From: Nanobdellati archaeon
GTDB lineage: Archaea > EX4484-52 > WAPT01
Assembly (NCBI GenBank): GCA_015520605.1
Contig: WAPT01000004.1
Coordinates: 1-46,359, forward strand
Direction of reading: 5' to 3'
Length of the DNA: 46,359 bases
The position numbers and the translations under genes are program-made. Below the pieces are notes generated by a model that saw nothing but the letters and a program-made list of their open reading frames with translations, had not been told where the DNA came from and did no database searches. Within the stretch, counting starts at the first letter, position 1; each line of letters starts with the position of its first letter. Below, piece after piece: positions 34,984 to 43,264 of the stretch.

Positions 34984-35700
34984 GTGATTCGTACACTGAA
35001 CAAGAATGAAATAGGGTTTGATTCGGCAACCACAAGGATTTTCGTGGAGACTCCAGAAGGGAAGAGATACGGGATTGAAGTGGGTTTAGGAGAAAAGTTA
35101 AGCGTAGAGAGAATTTACGATTTGCTAAGAGAGAAAGAAGGCGACATTAACCTTGATGAGTGTAGTTTGGTAGTATGGGGATCCCCACAACTTGGCAAGA
35201 ATGTTGCGTTGAGTATATACCGCGCTGTGAAAGATGAGACTGGTAGAGTTGTTGGTGTGGACCCTTCTTTCCAATTCACATATATGCCATGCGAAGATCT
35301 CGTGTTGGAATATAAGATACCTCTAAGGGAAGTACGTGCTATAGAGGGTGTGGAAGGATGTTTTATCACAACTGCTGTTATGGAGCAGGGTGGTGAGCGA
35401 GAACTGAACATCCTAAGAAATTTCCGGGACAGTGTAATGAAAAAGAGTTCGGTAGGAAGGATTCTCGTTGACGTGTATTATAAAATATCTCCTTCAATTG
35501 CATTCAGATTAAGGTCAAGACCTGTTCTGAAAAAGCTGATCAGGAATTTGTTTATAGCGCCCTGTGCACGGCTTCTAAAATTTAAAGATGGAAAAAATTC
35601 TTTGCTTCAGCGTCTCATCAACGTCATTGTACTGATAATATACATTTTGGGGGTGCTTTTTGCAGCCATAACTGTGAGGTTGCCGGGCTCGAAAACTTAA
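34984..35700 (+). CDS. CFI-box domain membrane-anchored protein
   Basis: About 238 residues from GTG 34984; the frame is open back to a TTG at 34948, and the start is not settled. Residues 1 to about 120 form a domain I do not recognise, mixed alpha/beta with FVETPEGKRYGIEVGLGEK. It is followed by a CFI-box-type domain (about residues 126-195): CFITTAVMEQGGERELNILR, then FRDSVMKKSSVGR and the YYKISPSIAF segment. A hydrophobic segment near the C-terminus (about 205-230, VIVLIIYILGVLFAAI) should anchor it in the membrane. CFI-box domains usually end large secreted or envelope proteins. Here one is attached to a small cytosol-like head with no signal peptide. Function unknown. Confidence 0.65.
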   Translation: MIRTLNKNEIGFDSATTRIFVETPEGKRYGIEVGLGEKLSVERIYDLLREKEGDINLDECSLVVWGSPQLGKNVALSIYRAVKDETGRVVGVDPSFQFTYMPCEDLVLEYKIPLREVRAIEGVEGCFITTAVMEQGGERELNILRNFRDSVMKKSSVGRILVDVYYKISPSIAFRLRSRPVLKKLIRNLFIAPCARLLKFKDGKNSLLQRLINVIVLIIYILGVLFAAITVRLPGSKT

Positions 35701-35701
35701 A

Positions 35702-35800
35702 ATGCCCTTTGGTAGTCTCAGCGAGACCGTCCGGATAACAAACACAAAGCATTTCCTCAATTACCTCAAGAGCTTCCCGGTCCTTAAGCAGCTAAAGTGA
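35702..35800 (+). CDS. Possible 32-residue protein after the CFI-box gene
   Basis: Reads [20 protein letters not shown] and continues for 12 residues to TGA 35798-35800. The ATG lies 1 nt after the upstream stop, and the 3' end overlaps the convergent thiI stop by 9 bp. There is no family match or strong ribosome-binding site. It may be a real small gene or a remnant of the preceding one. Confidence 0.3.
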   Translation: MPFGSLSETVRITNTKHFLNYLKSFPVLKQLK

Positions 35801-36976
35801 TTTTTGAGTCTTTTCACGCGGGTCAATGATAAGAATCTCCGTATTCTTTAGTGCTTTCTCAACTAAATCTTCGGTGTTCATGATGTTTTCAATTTTTATG
35901 ACCGTATCAAGTTTTGATCTCGTTTCCGGATGTTTCGCTATCATCAGCGAGCAGCAGTCTGGGTAAGGTCGGATCGAAATCTCGTATGTGCCTATTTTTC
36001 TGGCAAGGTTTATGGTTTCCTCCTTATCAAAACCAGCCAGAGGAGTAAGCACGGGAAGCCTCGAGGCCTCGTAAATTACAGCAAGATTATCTAAGGTCTG
36101 TGAAGCAACCTGTGCAACGTTATCTCCTGTAACAAGAGCTTTAGCACCTTCTTTACGTGCTATCTCGCATGCTATTCTCATCATGAATCTTCTGTAAATT
36201 ATCATTCTGTATTTTGCTGGCACGAGCTTTATTATTTCTCTCTGTGCATCTCCAAAATCCACCATATATAGTTTGCTCCTATCCTGATATTTCGCAAGAA
36301 CTTTGACAATCTCCTCTATCTTCCTTCTTACTTCCCTGCTGTGGATTGTTTGGTTAAAAAAGTGTACAAAAACCACTTTGCAACCCCGTTTCATAAGGAG
36401 AAAGGCCGCTACGGGGCTGTCTATACCCCCCGAGAGAAGGGAAATGACCTTTCCAGATACGGAGACAGGCAAACCTCCTATACCATCAACTCTCTCAGTG
36501 TACACATAAGCTTCTTTCTCGCATATTTCGATGTGCACAACAACATCCGGTTGTGTAAGGTTGACTCTCTTGCCCGTACTTTTCACTATTTTTTCGCCAA
36601 CAATTCTGTTTACTTCCATAGAATTGTAAGGAAAGTTTTTGTTCGATCTGGATGTGCTGACCTTAAAACTCTTGAATTCCTTATCTTTCAGGACAAGAAG
36701 ACAGGTCTCAGCAATTTTATCCAGATCCAGCGGAACTATTTCTGCAAGTGCGAAATATTTTATTCCAGGCGTGGTTCGTAGCGCTTCCCTTATTGCATTG
36801 ATGTTACTGTCGTCCTTCAACTCAACAAGAATCCTGCCGGATCTTCTTTTTGCCGATCCACCGAGGCTTTTGATCTTAGAGTTGATATTTTCCATAAGTT
36901 TTCTCTCAAAAAAGACTCTGTTCGCACCCTTAAGTCCTATTTCAGAATAGTGCACAACAAAAACCTTTCTGGTCAT
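35792..36976 (-). CDS. thiI: tRNA sulfurtransferase ThiI
   Basis: A 394-residue ThiI that adenylates U8 of tRNA for 4-thiouridine and may supply sulfur for thiamine. Domains are an N-terminal ferredoxin-like domain ([17 protein letters not shown]), THUMP (about residues 60-170, with [15 protein letters not shown]) and a PP-loop ATPase with [19 protein letters not shown] (about residue 185). The C-terminal part has [16 protein letters not shown] and [14 protein letters not shown]. There is no rhodanese domain, as in most archaeal ThiI. The two adjacent cysteines (DCC) are candidates for sulfur transfer. The start ATG 36976 matches the family N-terminus. Monocistronic. Confidence 0.96.
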   Translation of the reverse strand: MTRKVFVVHYSEIGLKGANRVFFERKLMENINSKIKSLGGSAKRRSGRILVELKDDSNINAIREALRTTPGIKYFALAEIVPLDLDKIAETCLLVLKDKEFKSFKVSTSRSNKNFPYNSMEVNRIVGEKIVKSTGKRVNLTQPDVVVHIEICEKEAYVYTERVDGIGGLPVSVSGKVISLLSGGIDSPVAAFLLMKRGCKVVFVHFFNQTIHSREVRRKIEEIVKVLAKYQDRSKLYMVDFGDAQREIIKLVPAKYRMIIYRRFMMRIACEIARKEGAKALVTGDNVAQVASQTLDNLAVIYEASRLPVLTPLAGFDKEETINLARKIGTYEISIRPYPDCCSLMIAKHPETRSKLDTVIKIENIMNTEDLVEKALKNTEILIIDPREKTQKSL

Positions 36977-37056
36977 AAGGGTCAGATTTCGTTTTTATTA
37001 ACTTAAAATTATAATGAAGAATGACAGGGGATCAAAGAATGGGAGGAATAAAGCTG

Positions 37057-37638
37057 TCACTTACCCCTGCCCTGGTTCGCCCTTATACTTGGTCTGACTT
37101 TCTCGGCACCCTTACCCTTGTTTCTGAGGCCCCTGGCTTTCTTTCCAGCAGAGGTTAGCCCCCTGAACACCCTTCCCTTGTGAGCCTTACCAGTTATCCA
37201 TCCAAGGTGTCTGTCGTTCTTTATCGCTGGATGGTGGGGGTCAAGCATTATTACCTCATACCAGATATACTGACCGTCTCCCCCAACATAGTAGCTATTC
37301 AACACCTCAAGGTTGGGGAATTTCCTTGCCGCTCTTTCTTCTGCTATCCACTGAAGACTCTTCTTGGGGCTGAAGTAAACGAAACCATATCTCTTTGGTC
37401 TCCTACCCTGCCTGTGCCTTGGTCTCTCCCTCCCCCCTCTCTTAACACGTACTCTCACAACTATAACTCCCTGCTTTGCCTTGTAACCGAGTGCCCGTGC
37501 TCTATCAATCCTTGTTGGCTTATCTATCCTAACAACAGCAGGCTCTCTTCTCCACCTTATCAGCCTTTCCTGCCAGAGCTTGCCGAGACTTTCCTTAGGT
37601 CTCTTCCATAGAGCCCTTACGTACTGATACATTCCCAT
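37057..37638 (-). CDS. rpl15e: Ribosomal protein eL15 (L15e)
   Basis: A 193-residue large-subunit protein, full length. Conserved segments are [73 protein letters not shown] and a basic [20 protein letters not shown] tail that threads into rRNA. A TATA-like element (TTTATATTT on plus, near 37690) is placed to start a short leader on this strand. The gene stands alone next to thiI. Confidence 0.97.
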   Translation of the reverse strand: MGMYQYVRALWKRPKESLGKLWQERLIRWRREPAVVRIDKPTRIDRARALGYKAKQGVIVVRVRVKRGGRERPRHRQGRRPKRYGFVYFSPKKSLQWIAEERAARKFPNLEVLNSYYVGGDGQYIWYEVIMLDPHHPAIKNDRHLGWITGKAHKGRVFRGLTSAGKKARGLRNKGKGAEKVRPSIRANQGRGK

Positions 37639-37756
37639 AACTCATCCCTTAGAGAATGGCATGTTATTACAGGTTTTTCATCTAGCGCAACATTTATATT
37701 TTTAACTGTGTCGGAAAACTGCGGGAATCTTTGTAATTATAGATGCCGCGCTGTTA

Positions 37757-37870
37757 ATGACCGCAATCATTGCTAAGAGTGCCGAGCAGGGATCCGCGCA
37801 GGGAATTAGCATTTATAACATCGCCGTAGGAGTGCTACTTAGTGCCCTGGCATTCATCAAAGCCGTATGA
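37757..37870 (+). CDS. Possible small hydrophobic protein opposite gatA
   Basis: ATG 37757 opens MTAIIAKSAEQGSAQGISIY followed by NIAVGVLLSALAFIKAV and TGA. The same frame is open back to about 37706 and adds another hydrophobic run, FVIIDAALL, making a possible two-helix membrane peptide of up to 53 residues without a standard start. It overlaps the gatA 3' end by 14 bp. The rest of 37639-37856 shows only a TATA-like element shared with rpl15e. Confidence 0.35.
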   Translation: MTAIIAKSAEQGSAQGISIYNIAVGVLLSALAFIKAV

Positions 37871-39311
37871 CGGGATCATTTGAGAACATTTTTTCAATTT
37901 CGTTGGATGCCTTTAGCACTTTCATATCATCAAAATGGTCTCCAATGATCTGCACGCCCACCGGTAAGTTGACGACCTTGCCTGTAGGAATGGAGATGTG
38001 CGGCAATCCTGCAAGGTTGGGCGGAACTGTGAGAACATCCATCGCGTATATTTCTGAAGGCTTCATGTCTTTAACAGATTGAATTTCAGGAGGACGTACG
38101 GGCATCGTGGGATAAAGAATAAAATCCGCATCCTTCAGAATTTTTTTGAAGGTTTTTATCACGAGAGTTCTGACCTTCATGGCTCTCAGATAAAACGCAT
38201 CCCTGTACCCTGCCATTCTGGCAAAAGTGCCCAGCAGGATTCTGCGCTTTGCCTCCTCTCCAAACGCCTTGCTCCTTATCTCGCTGAAGTACTCATCGTA
38301 GTGTTTTCCTTCCGGATTTTCAGAATAGCCGTATCTCATTCCGCAGAACTTCGCGAGGTTTGTTGAAGCCTCAGCTGTTGCGATTATGTAATAGGCTGCA
38401 AGCGCCTCTGTTATCAGCGGAAGAGAAACACTTATGATTTTGGCCCCTTCACTCTCAAGCTCAGTCACAAACTCATGGAAAACATTCAAAACCTTTTCAT
38501 CTTTTATGGCATCTAAACACTCTTTCGGAATCGCGAATTTCATATTCCTAATGCCCGGCTTGGGTATTGCATTTTCCCAATTTTCAAGCCCTACACTTGT
38601 TGAATCCTTGGGATCTTTTTTAGCGATTAGTGGAAACACAAAAGCAACATCATCGACACTTTTTCCCATAAGTCCTATTTTATCCAGCGAGTTGGCGTAG
38701 TCTATAAGACCGTAGCGGCTCACCACCCCATATGTCGGGGTAAAGCCAACAACACCACAGAAGGACGAAGGACAGGATATTGATCCACCTGTGCTTTCAG
38801 CCAATGCAACGTGCGGAAAAGTGGCGAGAGCGGTTATACAAGCTGCTCCTCCAGAAGAGCCGCCACAGACTCTCTTCGGATCGTGAGGATTCTTGGGTGT
38901 GCAGAACGCGCAGTTGGTGCAGAAGGTTCCAAAACCGAATTCATCTGTTGCAGACTTACCTATTATAATTGCTCCCTCATTTTTCAATAACCTTACCGCG
39001 GTGGCATCAAAGAACGGTACATAATTTTCCAGTATTTTGCTTCCTGCGGTTGTTCTTATCCCTTTCGTGCAGATGTTGTCTTTCACCGTCACCGGAAGAA
39101 ACGGTACTTCAAGGTTTTTCCAGCTTCCTGAGAAAATTTGTTCAGCATCTCTAATGACATCTTCAGAACTTCTCAGCGTTATAAACGGTTCATGAGCTGG
39201 ATTAACTGTTTCACATTCTCTAACAGCTTTTTCGAGAACGTCAAACGGATCAACACTTTCCGCCTTAATTTCGGCCACGAATTCCCTTACACTTTTGTAC
39301 TTTTTTACCAT
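37857..39311 (-). CDS. gatA: Asp/Glu-tRNA(Asn/Gln) amidotransferase subunit A
   Basis: The amidase subunit of GatCAB, which releases ammonia from glutamine to convert Asp-tRNA(Asn) or Glu-tRNA(Gln). It has 484 residues. The Ser-cisSer-Lys triad is visible: Lys77 in VTVKDNICTKG, cis-Ser152/153 in VCGGSSGGAACI, and nucleophile Ser177 in STGGSISCPSSFCG. The C-terminal DVLTVPPNLAGLPHISIPTG is typical. gatC lies 65 bp upstream on the same strand; gatB is not in the window. Archaea use this enzyme mainly for Asn-tRNA, while GatDE serves Gln. Confidence 0.95.
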   Translation of the reverse strand: MVKKYKSVREFVAEIKAESVDPFDVLEKAVRECETVNPAHEPFITLRSSEDVIRDAEQIFSGSWKNLEVPFLPVTVKDNICTKGIRTTAGSKILENYVPFFDATAVRLLKNEGAIIIGKSATDEFGFGTFCTNCAFCTPKNPHDPKRVCGGSSGGAACITALATFPHVALAESTGGSISCPSSFCGVVGFTPTYGVVSRYGLIDYANSLDKIGLMGKSVDDVAFVFPLIAKKDPKDSTSVGLENWENAIPKPGIRNMKFAIPKECLDAIKDEKVLNVFHEFVTELESEGAKIISVSLPLITEALAAYYIIATAEASTNLAKFCGMRYGYSENPEGKHYDEYFSEIRSKAFGEEAKRRILLGTFARMAGYRDAFYLRAMKVRTLVIKTFKKILKDADFILYPTMPVRPPEIQSVKDMKPSEIYAMDVLTVPPNLAGLPHISIPTGKVVNLPVGVQIIGDHFDDMKVLKASNEIEKMFSNDPVIRL

Positions 39312-39376
39312 TCAACTCACCAGCAATTCAAACTGTAGTTATTTTTCACCGATAAACGCACGAAATTAAAATCACT

Positions 39377-39673
39377 TCACTTTTCAATGATCTTTGGACC
39401 TTTAAAGTAACCGTCCTCTTTGTTCGAAGTATTTGAAAGAGCAACTTCTTGAGGTATGCTTTCTCTTTCTTCATCTTCTCTAGTCACATTTTTGATCGGA
39501 ACGGGCTGAAATGAGGGATCAACACCATCAACATTTACCTGCTGGAGGGTGTGGAAACCCTCCAGAATTGATTTTAGGTCTTCGGCATATTTCCGAATTT
39601 CTTCATCACTTAACTTGAGTCTTGCAAGAAAAGCAACCTTTCTCACAGTGTTTTCGTCCACCCTTATTTTCAT
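39377..39673 (-). CDS. gatC: Asp/Glu-tRNA(Asn/Gln) amidotransferase subunit C
   Basis: A 98-residue GatC from ATG 39673 (MKIRVDENTVRKVAFLARL); the longer frame to 39742 adds 23 hydrophobic residues that fit no GatC. The N-terminal helices and LKLSDEEIRKYAEDLKSIL are family-typical. The extended chain with GVDPSFQPVPIKNVTREDEE wraps GatA at the GatA-GatB interface. The C-terminus ends GYFKGPKIIEK; the usual ending is a FxVPxxL-type segment. It is first of the gatC-gatA pair. Confidence 0.93.
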   Translation of the reverse strand: MKIRVDENTVRKVAFLARLKLSDEEIRKYAEDLKSILEGFHTLQQVNVDGVDPSFQPVPIKNVTREDEERESIPQEVALSNTSNKEDGYFKGPKIIEK

Positions 39674-39751
39674 GTGGAGAATATAGATGTGATAAAATTT
39701 TAAAAACTGATCCGAGATGGAGGGATGGAGGAAGAAAAACATTACTGTAAC

Positions 39752-40090
39752 TTAACTATACTCCCTCCAGGTATGTTTGCACTTTGTGCAGCGGTAGAAC
39801 CTCGTTTCAGGTTCATCACTGCTCCTTGTCTGCATCGTCCACCACTCCGCTGTATCGTTTCCACACTTAGGGCACTCTATGGTGGTCGTCGGATGTTTTT
39901 GCACTTGGCTTTCCTGATCCACTACAGGTATGCTATCCTTTGCCGCGTCATGTTCTATTTTTTCCGTTATTTTAAAATTCTCCCCGTCCTTTATCTTTTC
40001 CTTCCTTCCGCATCTCATGCAAACAAGCTCGACCTTGCCGTCTTTTTTGACAGGATGCATCAGACTACCGCATTTTTTACAAATTTTGAT
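39752..40090 (-). CDS. tfs: Transcription cleavage factor TFS with an apparent AUC start
   Basis: Archaeal TFIIS/Rpb9-like factor that rescues backtracked RNA polymerase. The first ATG in frame (40060) would cut off half of the N-terminal zinc ribbon. Reading upstream gives KICKKCGSLMHPV, the standard TFS N-terminus, so translation must begin at ATC 40088-40090 (normal form M-K-F-C). Upstream of it the frame has only ACC, TGC and then TGA. A perfect GAGGTGAT lies 5 nt before the ATC. The total is 112 residues: ribbon 1 (CKKC...CMRC) and C-terminal ribbon CPKCGND with the catalytic acidic pair in RSSDEPETRFYRCTKCKHTW. Confidence 0.9.
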   Translation of the reverse strand: MKICKKCGSLMHPVKKDGKVELVCMRCGRKEKIKDGENFKITEKIEHDAAKDSIPVVDQESQVQKHPTTTIECPKCGNDTAEWWTMQTRSSDEPETRFYRCTKCKHTWREYS

Positions 40091-40095
40091 GGTGC

Positions 40096-40103
40096 ATCAC
40101 CTC
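40096..40103 (-). promoter_or_regulatory. Shine-Dalgarno site of tfs
   Basis: GAGGTGAT on the minus strand, fully complementary to the archaeal 16S 3' tail, ending 5 nt before the ATC codon proposed as the tfs start. The ATG overlapping this site (frame MHHQNL, then stop) is out of frame. Confidence 0.75.
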
Positions 40104-40138
40104 ACAACCGAAAGATAAAAACTCAAAAACCACGAACA

Positions 40139-40618
40139 TTATCGACATTTTATCGGTGGTACGGTACCGACAAGTTCAGAGAGCAGTATCTTGGGATATC
40201 CTAGGTACGGGATTCTATAGACAACCTTTCCGACCACATTTTTTATCGGCACCAACCACGGATCGGGTATGGGGTTATTGTCCCCCCAGGTGCGAAGCGT
40301 GCCGTTCGGAAACTTTTCATATACTCTGTGAACTATAAGCCTTCCATCAACGGGACTTTTGTAAACTATAATTGTCCCGTTTTGTCTGCCGGCAACTATA
40401 TCATTAAAGGTGACGCCCTTCACAATAAGCAAATCTCCTCTATCCAATGTAGGGAGCATCGAGCACGATACGACCGAAACTATTGGGTCATGCGTGTGTA
40501 GCGCAAAGGCCATTATCTGGTATATGAGGAAAGCGAGGAACATTCCCAAAAAAATGTAAATAATATCTCCGGATTTCCTAATGAATTCAGTTTTTTTCTT
40601 TTCTTTACGGGAGGGCAT
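40139..40618 (-). CDS. Signal peptidase I, archaeal SEC11 type
   Basis: A membrane-anchored serine protease that removes Sec signal peptides outside the membrane. It has 159 residues from ATG 40618 (MPSRKEKKK); an in-frame start at 40633 adds five. A basic cytosolic start precedes one membrane helix (about residues 20-40, IIYIFLGMFLAFLIYQIMAF). The catalytic Ser lies in SCSMLPTLDRGDLLIV, and the general-base His in DGRLIVHRVYE (His replaces the bacterial Lys). The conserved Asp region is TWGDNNPIPDPW. Full length. Confidence 0.93.
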   Translation of the reverse strand: MPSRKEKKKTEFIRKSGDIIYIFLGMFLAFLIYQIMAFALHTHDPIVSVVSCSMLPTLDRGDLLIVKGVTFNDIVAGRQNGTIIVYKSPVDGRLIVHRVYEKFPNGTLRTWGDNNPIPDPWLVPIKNVVGKVVYRIPYLGYPKILLSELVGTVPPIKCR

Positions 40619-40730
40619 AATCTCACACCGCAAAAATCTGAGCTAAGTATAAACGCCAGAAAATTTTAAAAAGTTCTGTTTTAAGTGAACAGATTTTCGA
40701 CAAATGCTGTATGGAGTGGTCGGTTAATAT

Positions 40731-41012
40731 TCATTTCTCTTTTTCGGAGATTGAATTTTTGAAAGCCTCCTCCAGAGCTTCAAAGGTCTTCTTGAGTCTT
40801 TCAATGGCATCAAGCACGGACTTTACAGGGTCTTTACCCCTCACGATGAGCTTTGGCGTGCCTATATAAGGATGGTCCTTGTCAAAGGCAACAAAAGTGA
40901 CAGTATCATCGTCCCATAATTCCTGCCGGAGAAGGTTCGGAAGATAAGCATCCGCGCCCCCGATTTCAACGATAAGTGTCCCGTCATCCTGTTTGTTGAG
41001 ATTTACTTCCAT
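40731..41012 (-). CDS. rpoL: DNA-directed RNA polymerase subunit L (Rpo11)
   Basis: A 93-residue homolog of eukaryotic Rpb11 and the bacterial alpha N-terminal domain. It pairs with subunit D on the polymerase assembly platform. Diagnostic features are LPNLLRQELWDDDTVTFVAFDKDHP, then YIGTPKLIVRGKDP and a long C-terminal dimerisation helix ending in charged residues. Full family length. The start ATG 41012 matches the conserved EVNLNKQDDGTLIVEI strand. It lies 36 bp downstream of dph2 on the same strand, which may cotranscribe it. Confidence 0.95.
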   Translation of the reverse strand: MEVNLNKQDDGTLIVEIGGADAYLPNLLRQELWDDDTVTFVAFDKDHPYIGTPKLIVRGKDPVKSVLDAIERLKKTFEALEEAFKNSISEKEK

Positions 41013-41047
41013 CCTTATAACACCTCTATTTACCCTATGGCGGACAT

Positions 41048-42064
41048 TTAATCAATGTCTATAACCTTTAAATATTTAAGTAAAGTGCTCCAGCTTATAA
41101 CGGGATTGGGAAACCTCTCCTTATCTTCCTCCAGTCTTGGGCATGCGAGATTGACAAAAAAATCGACCTCTAACCCCTCCAGATTTTCCCTCGAAATGTT
41201 GTCTCCAGAAATGATAACAATGTCCTTACCCATTTTTTGGAGCGCTTCTTTGACTTTCCAAGGGTCAGCGAATCTCTGTCCCAGCTTGGTGCTCGTCACA
41301 ACTCCAATGCATTTTGCTTCCTTGAACTTTTCCACAAGGATCAGACGTTGTTTAGTGAGCCTTTCCTTCTCCTTGAAGTCAATGAATCTGGCGGTCCTTT
41401 CTTCCACATTCACGTGCAGAATGGGTTTTTTAAGGTTGAGAATCGCGCCTCTAACATGAAAAGCGCCTCCCGCGATAAGGATGTGAACATCTATTCTTCT
41501 CTCAACATGTTTGAGAGCGGAATAATCACAGCCAAGCACCACACCCTCCAGCGCGGTTCTCGAGCTTCTTGCCGTAAATACATTTATGTTGCGCTTTTCC
41601 AGCTCCGTCCTAAGCCTTTCTGCAATCTCAACGTTCTGCACCGTAGCCCCGATGCTCACAGCCCTTGTACCTTTATCCTTCAGAATCTCTACGCACTCAT
41701 CGATGAGACGGGAAAGTCCCTCCCGACCTACTTCAGCTTTTACCGGGTAGAAAAGCACCCCTAAACCCTCCTTCTTCACCCACCCCGATGTTTCAACAAG
41801 CGGCGCATGTCCCAGATGCAAAATGACATCGCAACCTTCAATTTTCGCTCTGTGGAATGGCAGATCACAGCTGCCGAAGCAGGGCTCCACATCCACCACA
41901 ACTTCGAATCCCTTATTTTCAAGGCATCTCGCCACGTTTATGGCTTGCTTTTTTATTCCCTCAGGAACTTGAAGAAAAATCCGTATCCTTTTCTTTTCAT
42001 CTTCCAGCGCTGCTCTCCAGCTCTCCAGAAGCTGAACGATCTCATTGACACACACTCTGTACAT
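41048..42064 (-). CDS. dph2: Diphthamide biosynthesis enzyme Dph2, noncanonical radical SAM
   Basis: A 338-residue enzyme that transfers 3-amino-3-carboxypropyl from SAM to the target histidine of EF-2. Its three iron-sulfur cysteines are recognisable, one per domain: PCFGSCD (about residue 62), VVLGCDYSAL (about 176) and NLACPRLEEDKERFPNPVIS (about 305). The archaeal enzyme is a homodimer. ATG 42064 is preferred over TTG 42073 because a TTTTTAATAA element lies about 25 bp upstream, giving a leaderless start. EF-2, its substrate, is not in the window. Confidence 0.94.
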   Translation of the reverse strand: MYRVCVNEIVQLLESWRAALEDEKKRIRIFLQVPEGIKKQAINVARCLENKGFEVVVDVEPCFGSCDLPFHRAKIEGCDVILHLGHAPLVETSGWVKKEGLGVLFYPVKAEVGREGLSRLIDECVEILKDKGTRAVSIGATVQNVEIAERLRTELEKRNINVFTARSSRTALEGVVLGCDYSALKHVERRIDVHILIAGGAFHVRGAILNLKKPILHVNVEERTARFIDFKEKERLTKQRLILVEKFKEAKCIGVVTSTKLGQRFADPWKVKEALQKMGKDIVIISGDNISRENLEGLEVDFFVNLACPRLEEDKERFPNPVISWSTLLKYLKVIDID

Positions 42065-42073
42065 TTTAGGCAA

Positions 42074-42509
42074 TTCTTGCCGTATTATTAAAAAATTTCC
42101 TCTTTTTCGTTAGGTTATGGATTCAGAGACCAAACGGGATAGCATTTTGGTCTGTAGGAATGACGAAATCCTGCCACCGGGAGAAAATCCGCGCAAGCTA
42201 CGGCCATGGAATGTAGCATGCTCTAGAAGGATATCTAAAGTCTGGAGAGAGCTTTAAGAAATGCGCAATTCGTGATGTTATTGGGGGGTTAAGGGTTGAG
42301 ATCTACGATATCGGAATTTTCAAGCATGATAAACGACATTTTCGAGAAGGAAGGCAAGCGCCACATGACTCTACGGGTGATTGTTAGATTGGAGGGTAAG
42401 CATTTTTTCTTCAACTCAAAAACACGATAAAATGGGAGGGCGGAATGATGGAAGCACTAAGAAGCCGCGGCTTGGTAAATTTATGACCGCCCGGTATTCT
42501 TCATCTCCA
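42074..42509. other. Gap with two possible small ORFs
   Basis: No confident gene. On the plus strand, 42117-42257 reads MDSETKRDSILVCRNDEILP and on to 46 residues. Another frame, 42296-42430, starts at TTG after GGGGGG and reads LRSTISEFSSMINDIFEKEG, ending in HFFFNSKTR (44 residues). Both have protein-like composition but no recognised family, and may be remnants of one gene. The bases next to 42117 also hold the dph2 promoter on the other strand. Confidence 0.35.
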
Positions 42510-43118
42510 CTACCTGCTATAAGCTACAGCATCTTTAATGCACCTCTCCAACTCATCTAACGTCCTTACAATTCTTGCATCTGGTACCATCTCCCTTAGC
42601 TTCGGTGGTGGGTTGAAGAGAATTGGAAAATCACACGTATGAAGCATGCTCACATCATTGAAGCTATCGCCAACACATATCGTCCTAAATCCCAGCTTTT
42701 GAAGGAATTCAACCACGAGGTGCTTCTTTCCACCGACTCTTATTCTGAAGCCCACGATCGTATCGTCCTCTATTTCGAGGTTGTTCGCCAGCAGAAGATA
42801 ATTCCCGAGCTTTTTAACCACTGGCAATGCGATCTCATAGAAGGTGTCGGAGACCATTACAACTTGTACAACTTCGTTCACTCTCTCAAGGAATTCTGAA
42901 GCTCCATCAACCGGATCCAAAGTCTCCACAACTCTCCTTATCTCCGAGAATTTAATTCTCCTGCTTTTCAGGGCTTCAATTCTCTTTTTCATTAGCGCCT
43001 CAAAATCCCCCACATCCCTGGTGGTGAGCAGAAGCTCCCGAACATTTAGCTTCTTCCCGATCTCAACCCAGAGCTCAGGGATTAAAACACTTTCAAGGTC
43101 TGTGATAAGAATATACAA
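42510..43118 (-). CDS. thrH: HAD phosphatase, ThrH-like (phosphoserine/homoserine type)
   Basis: A 203-residue HAD hydrolase matching ThrH, a phosphoserine phosphatase with phosphoserine:homoserine phosphotransferase activity in Pseudomonas. Similarity runs along the whole length: ITDLESVLIPELWVEIGKK (motif I, Asp nucleophile at about residue 7), TTRDVGDFEALMKKRIEAL, VVMVSDTFYEIALPVVKKLG (motif II), KLEID-like NNLEIEDDTIVG, and CVGDSFNDVSMLH (motif IV). The start is TTG 43118, directly preceded by GAGGTGGT at about 5 nt. The longer frame to 43235 adds 39 unrelated residues. Length equals ThrH. The true substrate is uncertain. Confidence 0.85.
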   Translation of the reverse strand: MYILITDLESVLIPELWVEIGKKLNVRELLLTTRDVGDFEALMKKRIEALKSRRIKFSEIRRVVETLDPVDGASEFLERVNEVVQVVMVSDTFYEIALPVVKKLGNYLLLANNLEIEDDTIVGFRIRVGGKKHLVVEFLQKLGFRTICVGDSFNDVSMLHTCDFPILFNPPPKLREMVPDARIVRTLDELERCIKDAVAYSR

Positions 43119-43264
43119 GCGACACCACCTCACACCACAAGGGGTTCGAAATCTTCTGAAGAATCTGGTGGACAAGGAAAAAATAAAAATTTGCCAGCGG
43201 AGCATTTGAATAATGTCCGGACATGAGAACAACAAACGAATGCTAAGTTATCGGGATTGTTAAA

